From assembly GCA_964629975.1 (NCBI GenBank), contig CAZVUN010000002.1, positions 1-64,000 on the forward strand: DNA of 64,000 nt, read 5' to 3'. The notes beneath the pieces were generated by a model. That model was given only the letters and a program-made list of their open reading frames with translations. It did not search any database and was not told the origin of the DNA. This stretch comes from G020354085 sp964629975. GTDB lineage: Bacteria > Pseudomonadota > Gammaproteobacteria > Acidiferrobacterales > Sulfurifustaceae. Positions 24,472-35,461 of the stretch are shown one piece after another (the first letter of the stretch is position 1; each line of letters begins with the position of its first letter). A program made the translations under genes and the position numbers.

Positions 24472-24499
24472 TATAACGGAGGGTGGCGGGGGCTGTCAA
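24470..24499 (-). promoter_or_regulatory. Strong sigma-70 promoter for the tusA-like/tetR/nitroreductase operon
   Basis: On the minus strand a perfect TTGACA (24499-24494) is followed, after 18 bases, by TATATA (24475-24470), or after 17 by TTATAT. It is the best sigma-70 promoter seen in the window and drives toward the TusA-like ATG at 24408, with a palindrome just after the -10. Confidence 0.75.
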
Positions 24500-24565
24500 G
24501 ATGGCGGCGACCCACGGCGCGCGGGCGTGTGCCGAGCCCGCGGATCCCCGGGTCGGCCGAGGTGG

Positions 24566-25240
24566 TCAGCCGCGGGATCGCAGCAGCACGTACACCGCGC
24601 CGGTGCCGCCGTGGTGCGGGCGCGCCGAGCAGAACGCCATGACCTCGTCCTTCTGTCGCAGCCAGGTGTTGACCTTGCCCTTGAGCACCGGCAGCTTGCC
24701 TTCGGCACCCTTGCCCTTGCCATGCACGATGCGCACACAGCGCTTGCCAAGCGCCTGGCAGTCGCGCAGGAAGCGGTGCACGCGCTCGCGCGCCACCGGC
24801 ACCGTGTCGCCGTGCAGGTCGAGCTCGGCCTCGATCGCGTACTGGCCGCGACGCAGCTTGCGCCACACCGTGAGCTGCAGTCCGGCGCGCGCGTAGGCGA
24901 GCTCCTCGCTGGTCTCGACCGCGGCCGGATCGTAGTCATCGGACAGCAGGCTCTGCATCACGGCCTGCTCGTCGCGCTGGCGCTGGCGGGCGATGGGCTT
25001 GGGCCGCGGCCGCTGCGGCGGCCGGCGATCCTGTGCGAGCGGGCGTGTACCGGCCACCGCCTCGCGGAACAGGCGGGCTTCGCCGGTTGGATCGGGGCGA
25101 GTCCCTGGTCGGGACATCCCTGTCTCAGGGCCCTCAACTTCATCCTGAAGTCGAGGGCCGCGCGCCATGAATGGCACGGTTGCCGATTTGCTGTCGTGGG
25201 TCTTCTTGCCGCTCACCGCTGCGCTCCTCGGGGCCATCAT
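24566..25240 (-). CDS. Smr-domain protein (putative endonuclease)
   Basis: The 224-residue protein has a charged N-terminal half with DDYDPAAVETSEELAYARAG and a C-terminal Smr domain: AELDLHGDTVPVARERV, then VRIVHGKGKGAEG, ending GGTGAVYVLL. LDLHG and the HGKG motif are the Smr signatures of MutS2 tails and YdaL/SmrA/SmrB proteins, which nick DNA or cleave mRNA on collided ribosomes. The stand-alone architecture resembles gammaproteobacterial SmrA/SmrB. It follows trxB and tauE on the same strand. Confidence 0.85.
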   Translation of the reverse strand: MMAPRSAAVSGKKTHDSKSATVPFMARGPRLQDEVEGPETGMSRPGTRPDPTGEARLFREAVAGTRPLAQDRRPPQRPRPKPIARQRQRDEQAVMQSLLSDDYDPAAVETSEELAYARAGLQLTVWRKLRRGQYAIEAELDLHGDTVPVARERVHRFLRDCQALGKRCVRIVHGKGKGAEGKLPVLKGKVNTWLRQKDEVMAFCSARPHHGGTGAVYVLLRSRG

Positions 25241-25281
25241 GTCAGATTGACCGGGGGCCGACCAGTTGGTTCAGGCGCGCC

Positions 25282-26010
25282 TCAACGCGAGGCGCGCCAC
25301 AGCAACGAGGTGCCGCTGACGACCAGCAGCAGCCCGATGACGCGTACCATCTGCGTCGGCGCCATGCCGAGGTGCACGCGGTGACCGAGGTACAGGCCGA
25401 GCGCCATGAGCGGCAGCGCGCCGGCCAGCGCCCATAACAGCTCGGCCTGCAACAGCAGCCCGGCCAGGAGCAGCGCGACGAGGCGGGTCGCGCCGGTGAG
25501 CAGAAACAGGCCGGACAGCGTGGCCCTGAGCGCCGCCTTGTCGCGCAGGCGGTGCGACAGGTAGATCACGAACGGCGGCCCGCCGGTGCCGAACAGCGCA
25601 TCGAGGGTGCCGCCGGCCACACCGGCCGGGCCGGCCCAGGCGCGCGCCACGCTCTTGGTGCCGTGCAGGTTGAGCGCGCTGCGCACGCCGAAGGCGAGCA
25701 CGGTCAGGCCGAGGGCGATCAGCAACGGCTGGCGGGGCAGTTGCACCAGCAGCGTCACCCCGAGGGCGATGCCGAGCACGCTGCCCGGCAGCAGGGCCTT
25801 GATCTCGTCCCAGCGGATGTGGCGGCGCGTGCCGCCGCCCAGCACGAGTGAGGCGACGACATCGGTGAGGAGGATGAGCGGAACGACCAGGGTGAGGGGA
25901 TGCAGGTGCGCGAGCAGCGGCACCGCGATCAGCCCGGAACCGAAGCCGGTGATGCCGCGCGCGAAATAGGCGAACAGGACGATGAGCGCCGAGGCGGTCA
26001 GCACGTCCAT
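25282..26010 (-). CDS. TauE/SafE-family sulfite/anion exporter
   Basis: The 242-residue membrane protein has two repeated four-helix halves, each opening with a glycine-rich motif: YFARGITGFGSGLIAVPLL at the N-terminus and GGTLDALFGTGGPPFVIYL in the middle. TauE/SafE members export sulfoacetate, sulfite or similar anions. ATG 26010 gives a clean first helix; the frame extends upstream into trxB only as a shadow. It starts 28 bases after the trxB stop on the same strand. Confidence 0.85.
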   Translation of the reverse strand: MDVLTASALIVLFAYFARGITGFGSGLIAVPLLAHLHPLTLVVPLILLTDVVASLVLGGGTRRHIRWDEIKALLPGSVLGIALGVTLLVQLPRQPLLIALGLTVLAFGVRSALNLHGTKSVARAWAGPAGVAGGTLDALFGTGGPPFVIYLSHRLRDKAALRATLSGLFLLTGATRLVALLLAGLLLQAELLWALAGALPLMALGLYLGHRVHLGMAPTQMVRVIGLLLVVSGTSLLWRASR

Positions 26011-26038
26011 GCGGGCCGCGTGCGGCGCGCCGCGGCGC

Positions 26039-27046
<1,008 letters not shown>

Positions 27047-27116
27047 TTATTAGGTAGGAACGTCCGAATTCGTGCGTTATGGTACGCGATAGCATCCGCG
27101 AGGAAAAGGAGAGTAC

Positions 27117-28178
27117 ATGCGCATTGGCATCCCGAAGGAGATCAAGGTTCGCGAAGGTCGGGTGGCACTGATCGCACCGGCCGCCGCCGAGCTGGTCCAG
27201 CATGGGCATGAGGTGTTCCTGCAGGCCGGTGCCGGTGTGGCGAGCGGCTATGCCGATGCCGACTACGAAGCGGTCGGTGTGCGTATCCTGCCGGACGCCG
27301 CGAGCCTGTACGCGCACGCGCAGATGATCGTGAAGGTGAAGGAGCCGCTGCCGGCCGAGTACGCGCTGCTGCGCGCCGACCATATCCTGTTTTCCTACCT
27401 GCATCTGGCGGCCGTGCCGGAGCTCGCGCACGAGCTCGTGCGCAAGGGCTTGACCGCGGTCGCGTTCGAGACCGTGACCGAGCACGGCAGGCTGCCGCTG
27501 CTCGCGCCGATGAGCGATATCGCCGGGCGCCTGGCGGTGCAGATCGGCGCCACCTTGCTGCACGGCTATCACGGCGGACGCGGCGTGCTGCTCGGCGGCA
27601 TGCCGAGCAGCGAGCGCGGCCACGTGGTGATCCTCGGTGCCGGTGCGGCCGGCGGCAATGCCGCGATCGCCGCCGCGCATCTCGGCGCGCAGGTCACGGT
27701 GTTCGCGCCGCACCGCGAATCACTCGAACGCATGCACGCACTCGGACCCAACGTCACGGCACTGCCCGCGTACGCGCCGCTCATCGAGCAGGCACTGGCG
27801 AGCGCCGACTTGCTGATCGGTGCGGTGCTGATCCCCGGCGCCCGGGCCCCGAAGATCGTCACGCGCGGCATGGTCAGGCGCATGCGCGCGGGCAGCGTGA
27901 TCATCGACATCTCGGTCGACCAGGGTGGCTGCATCGAGACCACGCGCCCGACCAGCTACGACGACCCGACCTACGTGGAGGAGGGCGTCATCCATTTTGG
28001 TGTCACCAACATGCCCGGTGCAGTGCCGCGCACTTCCTCGCAGGCGCTGTCGGCGGCGCTCACGCCCTATGTGCTGCGCCTCGCCCGGCCCGACGGTCTC
28101 GCTGACCCGGCACTCGTGCCCGGCATCAACGTCATGGGTGGCAGGATCGTGCATCCGGTCGTGGCGCAGGCGGTGTAG
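27117..28178 (+). CDS. ald: Alanine dehydrogenase
   Basis: The 353-residue enzyme interconverts L-alanine and pyruvate plus ammonia with NAD. The N-terminal MRIGIPKEIKVREGRVALI holds the substrate Arg and Lys region, VKVKEPLPAEY and FSYLHLA follow, and VVILGAGAAGGNAAIAA is the NAD-binding loop. VDQGGCIETTRPTSYDDPTY and VTNMPGAVPRTSSQAL complete the active site. Length is slightly below the usual 370. A good aggaaaaggag ribosome site precedes the ATG. Confidence 0.93.
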   Translation: MRIGIPKEIKVREGRVALIAPAAAELVQHGHEVFLQAGAGVASGYADADYEAVGVRILPDAASLYAHAQMIVKVKEPLPAEYALLRADHILFSYLHLAAVPELAHELVRKGLTAVAFETVTEHGRLPLLAPMSDIAGRLAVQIGATLLHGYHGGRGVLLGGMPSSERGHVVILGAGAAGGNAAIAAAHLGAQVTVFAPHRESLERMHALGPNVTALPAYAPLIEQALASADLLIGAVLIPGARAPKIVTRGMVRRMRAGSVIIDISVDQGGCIETTRPTSYDDPTYVEEGVIHFGVTNMPGAVPRTSSQALSAALTPYVLRLARPDGLADPALVPGINVMGGRIVHPVVAQAV

Positions 28179-28195
28179 CCGTGAGCGAACTTTAA

Positions 28196-28201
28196 TATAA
28201 T
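28196..28201 (+). promoter_or_regulatory. Perfect -10 element just before the 28212 gene
   Basis: TATAAT ends only 10 bases before the GTG at 28212, so a transcript beginning near 28208 would have almost no leader. No good -35 hexamer is present. Either the mRNA is nearly leaderless or translation starts at a later codon. Confidence 0.45.
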
Positions 28202-28211
28202 CACTCTGCGC

Positions 28212-28841
28212 GTGTTGCCCTCAGGTCTTCCAAGAGCTGTTGTGTTGGCGGCAGTGCTTGTCGGAGCACTGTCGTCATCGGCGTGTGCCGCGTTAGGGTA
28301 TGGTTCGTGTCTCGCGCCGCTCGAGAGTGAGAGTTGGCAGCGCGGCGCGCCCGCGCGTTCCTTTCCTGGGTTGTGTTTGAGTAGCTGGCCCGACAATGGC
28401 GATCTCGTGTTTAGGTGCAACGAAGCGTCACTTGTCGCAACGCCACTTGCGGGTTCTTCTGAGGGTTTAATAGGTGTTGCGCCGTATTTTTTTGTCTGGC
28501 CTTTATCTGGTGAGCATCCCGACAAGCTGCGCGTGCAATTGGAAGCATGCTCGGCCGGTCAGACGGAGTCGCCGCCGCTCCCCATCGTCCATGCGCTTGT
28601 GGAGGAAACGCGCCATAAGCCGATTGAGAGCGTGGAGAGGCAAGTGGCGAACAGAGATCGGTTGAGGTGTGTTGCGATTGAATACGTCTTTGATCTGGAT
28701 GGTGCGCTCACGGAGTTTTCCCTCGTGTTCGAGCGGCAGTGGTTGATGTGCGATGTTCCACAGCTTGCCTACAAGCAAATGGCGAAATGGTGGTACTGCC
28801 CCCTTATATGGCCCCAGAGCGGCGAACCTAAGGTGAACTAG
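28212..28841 (+). CDS. Unknown secreted protein
   Basis: I do not recognise this 209-residue protein. It has a signal-peptide-like start (AVVLAAVLVGALSSSACAA), then a Cys-containing domain (YGSCLAPLE, GLCLSSWPD, FRCNEAS, LEACSAGQ, LRCVAIEYVF, WLMCDVP, WWYCPLIW) with eight or so Cys after the signal, which suggests disulfides in the periplasm. The cleavage site could also be read as a poor lipobox. Base composition is clearly less GC-rich than in the neighbours, and it sits between ald and ftsK, so it may be a recent arrival. The GTG start is uncertain: a later GTG at about 28241 still leaves a signal peptide. Confidence 0.5.
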   Translation: MLPSGLPRAVVLAAVLVGALSSSACAALGYGSCLAPLESESWQRGAPARSFPGLCLSSWPDNGDLVFRCNEASLVATPLAGSSEGLIGVAPYFFVWPLSGEHPDKLRVQLEACSAGQTESPPLPIVHALVEETRHKPIESVERQVANRDRLRCVAIEYVFDLDGALTEFSLVFERQWLMCDVPQLAYKQMAKWWYCPLIWPQSGEPKVN

Positions 28842-29061
28842 AAGGGCCGAAGAACCCGGACAGGAGCAGCCCCGATGCGACCGATCGGCCCAAAGGCGTG
28901 TTCGAGTCGAGCGTCGGTAGCCGCGCGACCTTAAACTTGCGCGGAGCGAGACGTGTGGGCGGTAGCCAATGAACGGCGCCGTGTCTTGTGCTCGACTCCT
29001 TGTCCCGCAGCCGAGAAAAGGCGAAAATTCGCCCGTTCAAGGCCTTAGCCCAAGGAAGTAC
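28842..29061 (+). other. Intergenic region before ftsK
   Basis: 220 bases between the unknown secreted-protein gene and ftsK. Open frames here lack coding character. I see no clear promoter or terminator; only the ribosome site aaggaag at 29052-29058 before the ftsK GTG is convincing. Confidence 0.5.
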
Positions 29062-31380
29062 GTGTCGCAGGCGACCTGGAAAAAGACCGCTATCCCGCTG
29101 ACTCCGCGCATTGTGCGCCTCCTGCGTGAGGCCGGCCTGTACGTCTTGGGGGCCGTCGCCCTCTATCTCCTGATCTCGCTCTGGACCTATCAGCCGGGCG
29201 ACCCGGCCTGGTCGCACCGCGGCCCGAGCACCGCCGTGGGCAACGCCGGCGGTCGTGTCGGGGCATGGCTGGCCGACGTCCTGTACAGCCTGCTCGGCTA
29301 TATCGCCTACCTGTTGCCGGTGATGCTGGCGGTGAGCGGCTGGCGCCTGTACCTGCACCGCAAGGACCCGGAGACCGTGGGCTGGGGCCAGCGCCTGATC
29401 GTGAGCGGCGGCTTCGTGCTGGCGCTGCTCGGCGCCTGCGGGCTGGCGGGTTTGCACTTCGCCCAGGCCAAGACCGGCATGCCGTTCGCGAGCGGCGGCT
29501 GGCTCGGCAACGCCGTGGGCGCCGGACTGGTGTCGGCGTTCAGCTTCATCGGCGCGACCCTGCTGTTGCTCGCCATCTTCCTCGCCGGCGTGACCATCTT
29601 CTCCGGGCTGTCCTGGCTCGCGGTGATGGACCGCATCGGGCAGGGCAGCGTGTGGCTGTATGAAAAGGCACGCGAACTCACGGACGACCTGATCGACCGC
29701 GTGCACGGCATGCGCGCGCGCAAGCAGCGGCGCGAGACGGTGGCCGAGGAGAAGAAGGTGCTGGACAAGCACGTCCCGCCGCGCATCGAGCCGGTCATCC
29801 CCAAGGTACAGCCGAGCAAGCGCGTCGAGCGCGAGAAGCAGGTGCCGCTGTTCGATCTGCCGGCACCGGGCGAGCTGCCGCCGCTGTCCTTGCTCGATCC
29901 CCCGGACAAGAGCAAGGCCCCGCAGTTCTCCAAGCAGTCGCTCGAGAGCATGGCGCGGTTGCTGGAGAAGAAGCTGCTCGATTTTTCGATCGAGGCGCAG
30001 GTGGTGGCCGTCCATCCGGGTCCGGTGATCACGCTGTTCGAGATCGAGCCCGCCCCGGGCATCAAGGCCGCGCAGATCACCAACCTGCAACGCGATCTCG
30101 CGCGTTCGCTGTCGGTCGTGAGCCTGCGCGTGGTGGAGAACATCCCCGGCAAGACCTCGGTCGGCATCGAGATCCCGAACGAGGTGCGCGAGACCGTGCG
30201 CCTGAGCGAGATCCTGTCCTCGCAGCCCTACGAGGAGTCGCAGTCGCCGCTCACGCTCGCGCTCGGCAAGGACATCAGCGGCCACCCGATGACGGTGGAC
30301 CTGCAGAAGATGCCGCACATGCTGATCGCCGGCACCACCGGCTCGGGCAAGAGCGTGTGCATCAATTCGCTCATCCTGTCGCTCCTCTACAAGTCCACGC
30401 CCGAGCAGGTGCGCTTCATCATGATCGACCCGAAGATGCTGGAGCTATCGGTGTACGAGGGCATCCCGCACCTGCTCGCGCCGGTCGTGACCGACATGAA
30501 GCAGGCGGCCAACGCCTTCAAGTGGTGCATCTTCGAGATGGAGCGGCGCTACCGGCTGATGGCGGCGCTCGGGGTGCGCAACCTGGCCGGCTACAACCGC
30601 AAGGTGAAAGACGCGATCGACGACGGCAAACCGATCTTCGATCCGCTGTACGTGCGCACCGCGCCGGACGAGGTGGCGCCGACGTTGAAGCCGCTGCCGC
30701 TCATCGTGATCGTGGTCGACGAGCTCGCCGATCTCATGATGGTGGTGGGCAAGAAGGTCGAGGAGCTGATCGCGCGCCTGGCGCAGAAGGCGCGCGCCTC
30801 GGGTCTGCACCTGATTCTCGCCACGCAACGCCCGTCGGTCGATGTCATCACCGGTCTGATCAAGGCCAACATCCCGACGCGCATCGCCTTCCAGATGTCC
30901 TCGCGCGTCGATTCGCGCACCGTGCTCGACCAGATGGGCGCCGAGCAGCTGCTCGGGAGCGGCGACATGCTGTTCCTGCAACCCGGGCAGGGCCACCCGA
31001 CGCGCGTGCACGGCGCGTTCGTGGCCGACCATGAGGTGCACAAGGTCACGAGCTTTCTCAAGAAGAGCGGCCAGCCGGTGTACGACGAACAGATCCTCAA
31101 GGAAGGTTCCGGCGTCAACGACCAGGGTTTCGTGCAGAGCGAAGGCGGCGAGGGGGGTGACGGCAGCGGCGGCGAAGCCGACCCGCTGTACGACGAGGCG
31201 GTCAAGATCGTGACCGAGTCGCGCCGCGCATCGATCTCGGGCGTGCAGCGCCGGCTGCGCATCGGCTACAACCGCGCCGCGCGCCTGATCGAGGAGATGG
31301 AGCGCGCCGGCCTGGTCGGCCCGCTGCAACCGAACGGCAGCCGCGAAGTGCTGGCGGCTCCGCCGCCAGCAGCGGACTGA
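29062..31380 (+). CDS. ftsK: DNA translocase FtsK
   Basis: The 772-residue septal DNA pump has four N-terminal membrane helices (about residues 18-190), a short charged linker, and the motor with Walker A GTTGSGKS at 424-431, Walker [17 protein letters not shown], and [21 protein letters not shown]. The C-terminal gamma winged helix ([11 protein letters not shown] through [21 protein letters not shown]) recognises KOPS sequences. I chose GTG 29062 because of the preceding aaggaag; an ATG at 28969 adds residues without membrane or conserved features. The linker is much shorter than in E. coli FtsK, as in SpoIIIE-like forms. Confidence 0.95.
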   Translation: MSQATWKKTAIPLTPRIVRLLREAGLYVLGAVALYLLISLWTYQPGDPAWSHRGPSTAVGNAGGRVGAWLADVLYSLLGYIAYLLPVMLAVSGWRLYLHRKDPETVGWGQRLIVSGGFVLALLGACGLAGLHFAQAKTGMPFASGGWLGNAVGAGLVSAFSFIGATLLLLAIFLAGVTIFSGLSWLAVMDRIGQGSVWLYEKARELTDDLIDRVHGMRARKQRRETVAEEKKVLDKHVPPRIEPVIPKVQPSKRVEREKQVPLFDLPAPGELPPLSLLDPPDKSKAPQFSKQSLESMARLLEKKLLDFSIEAQVVAVHPGPVITLFEIEPAPGIKAAQITNLQRDLARSLSVVSLRVVENIPGKTSVGIEIPNEVRETVRLSEILSSQPYEESQSPLTLALGKDISGHPMTVDLQKMPHMLIAGTTGSGKSVCINSLILSLLYKSTPEQVRFIMIDPKMLELSVYEGIPHLLAPVVTDMKQAANAFKWCIFEMERRYRLMAALGVRNLAGYNRKVKDAIDDGKPIFDPLYVRTAPDEVAPTLKPLPLIVIVVDELADLMMVVGKKVEELIARLAQKARASGLHLILATQRPSVDVITGLIKANIPTRIAFQMSSRVDSRTVLDQMGAEQLLGSGDMLFLQPGQGHPTRVHGAFVADHEVHKVTSFLKKSGQPVYDEQILKEGSGVNDQGFVQSEGGEGGDGSGGEADPLYDEAVKIVTESRRASISGVQRRLRIGYNRAARLIEEMERAGLVGPLQPNGSREVLAAPPPAAD

Positions 31381-31393
31381 GCGCGGCGTGGCG

Positions 31394-32026
31394 ATGCGCA
31401 ACGGTCTGCTGGTATTCGCCGGACTGCTCGCGACGACCGCGGCGCTTGCGGCCGCGCCGGCCGCGGGCAAGAGCGGCACCGATCACCTGCGGCGCTTCTT
31501 CGCCGAGGTCACGAGCTTCAGCGCCCAGTTCAACCAGGTGGTACTGGACGAGGCGCTCAATCCGATCCAGGAATCCTCCGGCATGCTCTACCTGGAACGG
31601 CCCAACCGGTTCCGCTGGGACTATGACGCACCGCTCAAGCAGCAGATCGTGAGCGACGGCAAGCAGATCTGGGTGTACGACGTGGACCTGCGGCAGGTGA
31701 CGGTGCGCTCGCTGAGCGGCGGCCTGGGCGATACGCCGGCAGTGCTGCTGGCCGGCAAGGGCAGACTGGAGGACAGTTTCGCCGTCACGTCGATGGGGAC
31801 GCAGGGCACACTCGCGTGGGCGCGGCTCGTGCCGAAGCGCAAGGACGGCGGTTACGAGGACATCCGCGTCGGCTTCGAGGACGGCAAGCTCAAGGTGCTC
31901 GAGATGGTCGACGGCTTCGGCCAGACCACGCGCGTCACGCTCACGGCGGCGCGCGAAAACGTCAAGCTCGACGCCGCCCGGTTCAGCTTCACCGCGCCGC
32001 CCGGCGTGGACGTGGTCGGCGAGTAG
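31394..32026 (+). CDS. lolA: Outer-membrane lipoprotein carrier LolA
   Basis: The 210-residue periplasmic carrier has a signal peptide (MRNGLLVFAGLLATTAALAA) and the LolA features FFAEVTSFSAQFNQVV, SSGMLYLERPNRFRWDYD, and QQIVSDGKQIWVYDVDLRQVTV. It ferries lipoproteins from LolCDE to LolB. The position directly after ftsK and before rarA is the normal gammaproteobacterial order. GTG 31388, two codons upstream, is an alternative start. Confidence 0.93.
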   Translation: MRNGLLVFAGLLATTAALAAAPAAGKSGTDHLRRFFAEVTSFSAQFNQVVLDEALNPIQESSGMLYLERPNRFRWDYDAPLKQQIVSDGKQIWVYDVDLRQVTVRSLSGGLGDTPAVLLAGKGRLEDSFAVTSMGTQGTLAWARLVPKRKDGGYEDIRVGFEDGKLKVLEMVDGFGQTTRVTLTAARENVKLDAARFSFTAPPGVDVVGE

Positions 32027-32035
32027 GCGCGCGTC

Positions 32036-33367
32036 ATGCCGAGCGCCGTCACCCAGGAGCTGTTCGCGACCCGCGCGGCCGCCCCCTGGCAGCCGCTCGC
32101 CGATCGTATGCGCCCGCGCCGCCTCGAGGACTTCGCCGGGCAGACGCACCTGTTCGCGCCGGACAAGCCGCTGCGCCAGGCGATCGAGGCGGGCGCGCTG
32201 CACTCGATGATCTTCTGGGGCCCGCCCGGCACCGGCAAGACCACGCTGGCGCGGCTCATCGCCGCGCGCACCGACGCGCACTTCATCGCCCTCTCGGCGG
32301 TACTGTCGGGCGTGAAGGAAATCCGCGGCGCCGTCGAGGAGGCGCAGCAGGCGCGCGCGCAGGGCCGGCCGACCGTGCTGTTCGTCGACGAGGTGCACCG
32401 CTTCAACAAGGCGCAGCAGGACGCGTTCCTGCCGTACATCGAGGACGGGACCTTCACCTTCATCGGCGCCACCACCGAAAACCCGTCGTTCGAGCTCAAC
32501 AACGCGCTGCTGTCGCGCGCGCGTGTGTACGTGTTGAAGGCGCTCGCCCCCGAGGACCTGATGCAGGTGATCGCGCGCGCACTCACCGACCGCGAGGCCG
32601 GGCTGGGGGCGCGTGGCCTCACCATGGACGCACCGGCGCGCGCGCTGCTGGCGCACGCCGCCGACGGCGATGCGCGCCGCGCGCTCAACCTGCTCGAGAT
32701 GGCGGCGGACCTGGCCGAGCGCGACATCCCGCTCGCGCTCGTGCGGGAGGTCGCCAGCCAGGGCGTGCGCCGCTTCGACAAGCAGGGCGAGGCGTTCTAT
32801 GACCAGATCTCGGCGTTGCACAAGTCGGTGCGCGGCTCCGATCCGGACGCGGCGCTCTATTGGCTGGCGCGCATGATCGATGGCGGCTGCGATCCGCTGT
32901 ATGTGGCGCGGCGCGTGGTGCGCATGGCCTCGGAGGATATTGGCAACGCCGATCCGCGCGCGCTCGAGCTCGCGCTCAGCGCCTGGGAGGTGCAGGAGCG
33001 TCTCGGCAGCCCGGAGGGCGAGCTCGCCATCGCCCAGGCCGTCGTGTACCTCGCGTGCGTACCGAAGAGCAACGCCGTGTACGTCGCCTGGGGTGCCGCG
33101 CAACAGGACGCGCGTACCCACGGTTCGCTCGAGGTGCCGCTGCACCTGCGTAACGCACCGACCGATCTGATGAAGGAGCTGGGCTACGGCAAGGCCTACC
33201 GCTACGCGCATGACGAACCCGACGCCTATGCCGCCGGGGAACAGTACTTCCCCGACGGCATGGCGCGGCGCCGCTACTATCAGCCGACCGGGCGCGGGCT
33301 GGAACAGCGCATCGCCGAGCGACTGGCCGAGCTGCGTGCGCGCGACGCGCAGGCGAGGAAACCGTGA
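32036..33367 (+). CDS. rarA: Replication-associated recombination protein RarA (MgsA)
   Basis: The 443-residue AAA+ ATPase of the clamp-loader clade works at stalled replication forks. It shows [15 protein letters not shown], Walker [10 protein letters not shown] near residue 62, Walker [22 protein letters not shown], sensor [21 protein letters not shown], and the tetramerisation domain with [19 protein letters not shown] and [13 protein letters not shown]. Length and order after lolA are typical. It is coupled to crcB by an overlap. Confidence 0.95.
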   Translation: MPSAVTQELFATRAAAPWQPLADRMRPRRLEDFAGQTHLFAPDKPLRQAIEAGALHSMIFWGPPGTGKTTLARLIAARTDAHFIALSAVLSGVKEIRGAVEEAQQARAQGRPTVLFVDEVHRFNKAQQDAFLPYIEDGTFTFIGATTENPSFELNNALLSRARVYVLKALAPEDLMQVIARALTDREAGLGARGLTMDAPARALLAHAADGDARRALNLLEMAADLAERDIPLALVREVASQGVRRFDKQGEAFYDQISALHKSVRGSDPDAALYWLARMIDGGCDPLYVARRVVRMASEDIGNADPRALELALSAWEVQERLGSPEGELAIAQAVVYLACVPKSNAVYVAWGAAQQDARTHGSLEVPLHLRNAPTDLMKELGYGKAYRYAHDEPDAYAAGEQYFPDGMARRRYYQPTGRGLEQRIAERLAELRARDAQARKP

Positions 33368-33738
33368 CGCGGGTGCTGGCGATTGCCGCGGGCGGTGCGG
33401 TGGGCAGCGTGCTGCGCTACTGGATGTCGACCTGGGTGCACAGCCTTGCCGGGGGCGACTTCCCGTACGGCACGCTGGCGGTGAATGTCGTCGGTTGCCT
33501 GCTGATGGGGTTCCTGTTCGCGCTGTTCATCGATCGGCTGAGCTCCGACAGCATCGTGCGCGCGGCGGTCCTGATCGGGGTGCTCGGCGGGTTCACGACC
33601 TTTTCGAGCTTCTCGATCGAGACCTTCAACCTGCTGGAGGAGGGGCTGTGGGTCAAGGCCGGCATCAACGCCGGCGCCAGCGTGATCCTGTGTCTGCTGG
33701 CGACCTGGACCGGTGTCATCACCGCGAGGGCGCTATGA
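33364..33738 (+). CDS. crcB: Fluoride channel CrcB/Fluc
   Basis: The 124-residue, four-helix membrane protein has [31 protein letters not shown] and [21 protein letters not shown], the Fluc signature with the Na+ and fluoride-track residues (N in AVNVVGC, the FSS/FSIE stretch). It exports fluoride as a dual-topology dimer. The GTG start overlaps the rarA stop, and its end overlaps the DUF190 gene. No fluoride riboswitch can precede it because of the tight overlap. Confidence 0.93.
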   Translation: MTRVLAIAAGGAVGSVLRYWMSTWVHSLAGGDFPYGTLAVNVVGCLLMGFLFALFIDRLSSDSIVRAAVLIGVLGGFTTFSSFSIETFNLLEEGLWVKAGINAGASVILCLLATWTGVITARAL

Positions 33739-34043
33739 AGCTGAGCGAAGTGACGATGGTGCGCATCTACCTCACCGAGGGCGAGCAGCTCGCCAAGACC
33801 CTGCTCGCGCGCCTGCACGACCAGGAGAAGGTGCGCGGGGTCACGGTGTTCCGCGGCATCGCCGGCTTTGGCCGCTCGGGGGTGATGCATTCCTCGCGCC
33901 TGCTCGACCTGTCCATGGACCTGCCACTGGTGGTCGAATTCTTCGACGAGCCTGCCAGGGTCGAGCGCATCCTCGCGCACCTGAAAAGCCAGTTGCCGCC
34001 CGGACACGTGGTCACGTGGCGGGCACAGGTCAACGAAGCCTAG
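33735..34043 (+). CDS. DUF190-family protein
   Basis: The 102-residue alpha/beta protein contains MVRIYLTEGEQ, LLARLHDQEKVRGVTVFRGIAGFG and PLVVEFFDEPARVERIL, the DUF190 signature. DUF190 proteins resemble small ligand-binding PII-like proteins and are very often encoded with CrcB. The ATG at 33735 overlaps the crcB stop by four bases, which argues for a shared role, perhaps regulating the channel. Function is unproven. Confidence 0.85.
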   Translation: MKLSEVTMVRIYLTEGEQLAKTLLARLHDQEKVRGVTVFRGIAGFGRSGVMHSSRLLDLSMDLPLVVEFFDEPARVERILAHLKSQLPPGHVVTWRAQVNEA

Positions 34044-35327
<1,284 letters not shown>

Positions 35328-35336
35328 ATGAATCGC

Positions 35337-35358
35337 GCGCGCCGCGAGCACGGCGCGC
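35337..35358 (+). terminator. Hairpin after serS
   Basis: GCGCGCCG and its perfect complement flank a 6-base loop, starting 10 bases after the serS stop. The T tract that follows is weak (cttcc), so this is a modest call. Confidence 0.4.
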
Positions 35359-35461
35359 CTTCCAAGGACGGTCGTTGTTACGTGACTGGCACAGCCGGTG
35401 TGCTGTCATGCCTTGTGATGCGCGCCGCGTAGGCGGGAACAGGCGGCGGGGAGGGGGATGC

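Noticed and set aside
23435..24499. A 354-residue frame covering the TetR gene
   Set aside because: The first 147 residues overlap the TusA-like gene out of phase; the helix-turn-helix domain starts just after ATG 24058.
33364..33400. Fluoride riboswitch before crcB
   Set aside because: crcB overlaps the rarA stop, so there is no leader, and no riboswitch-like sequence was seen.
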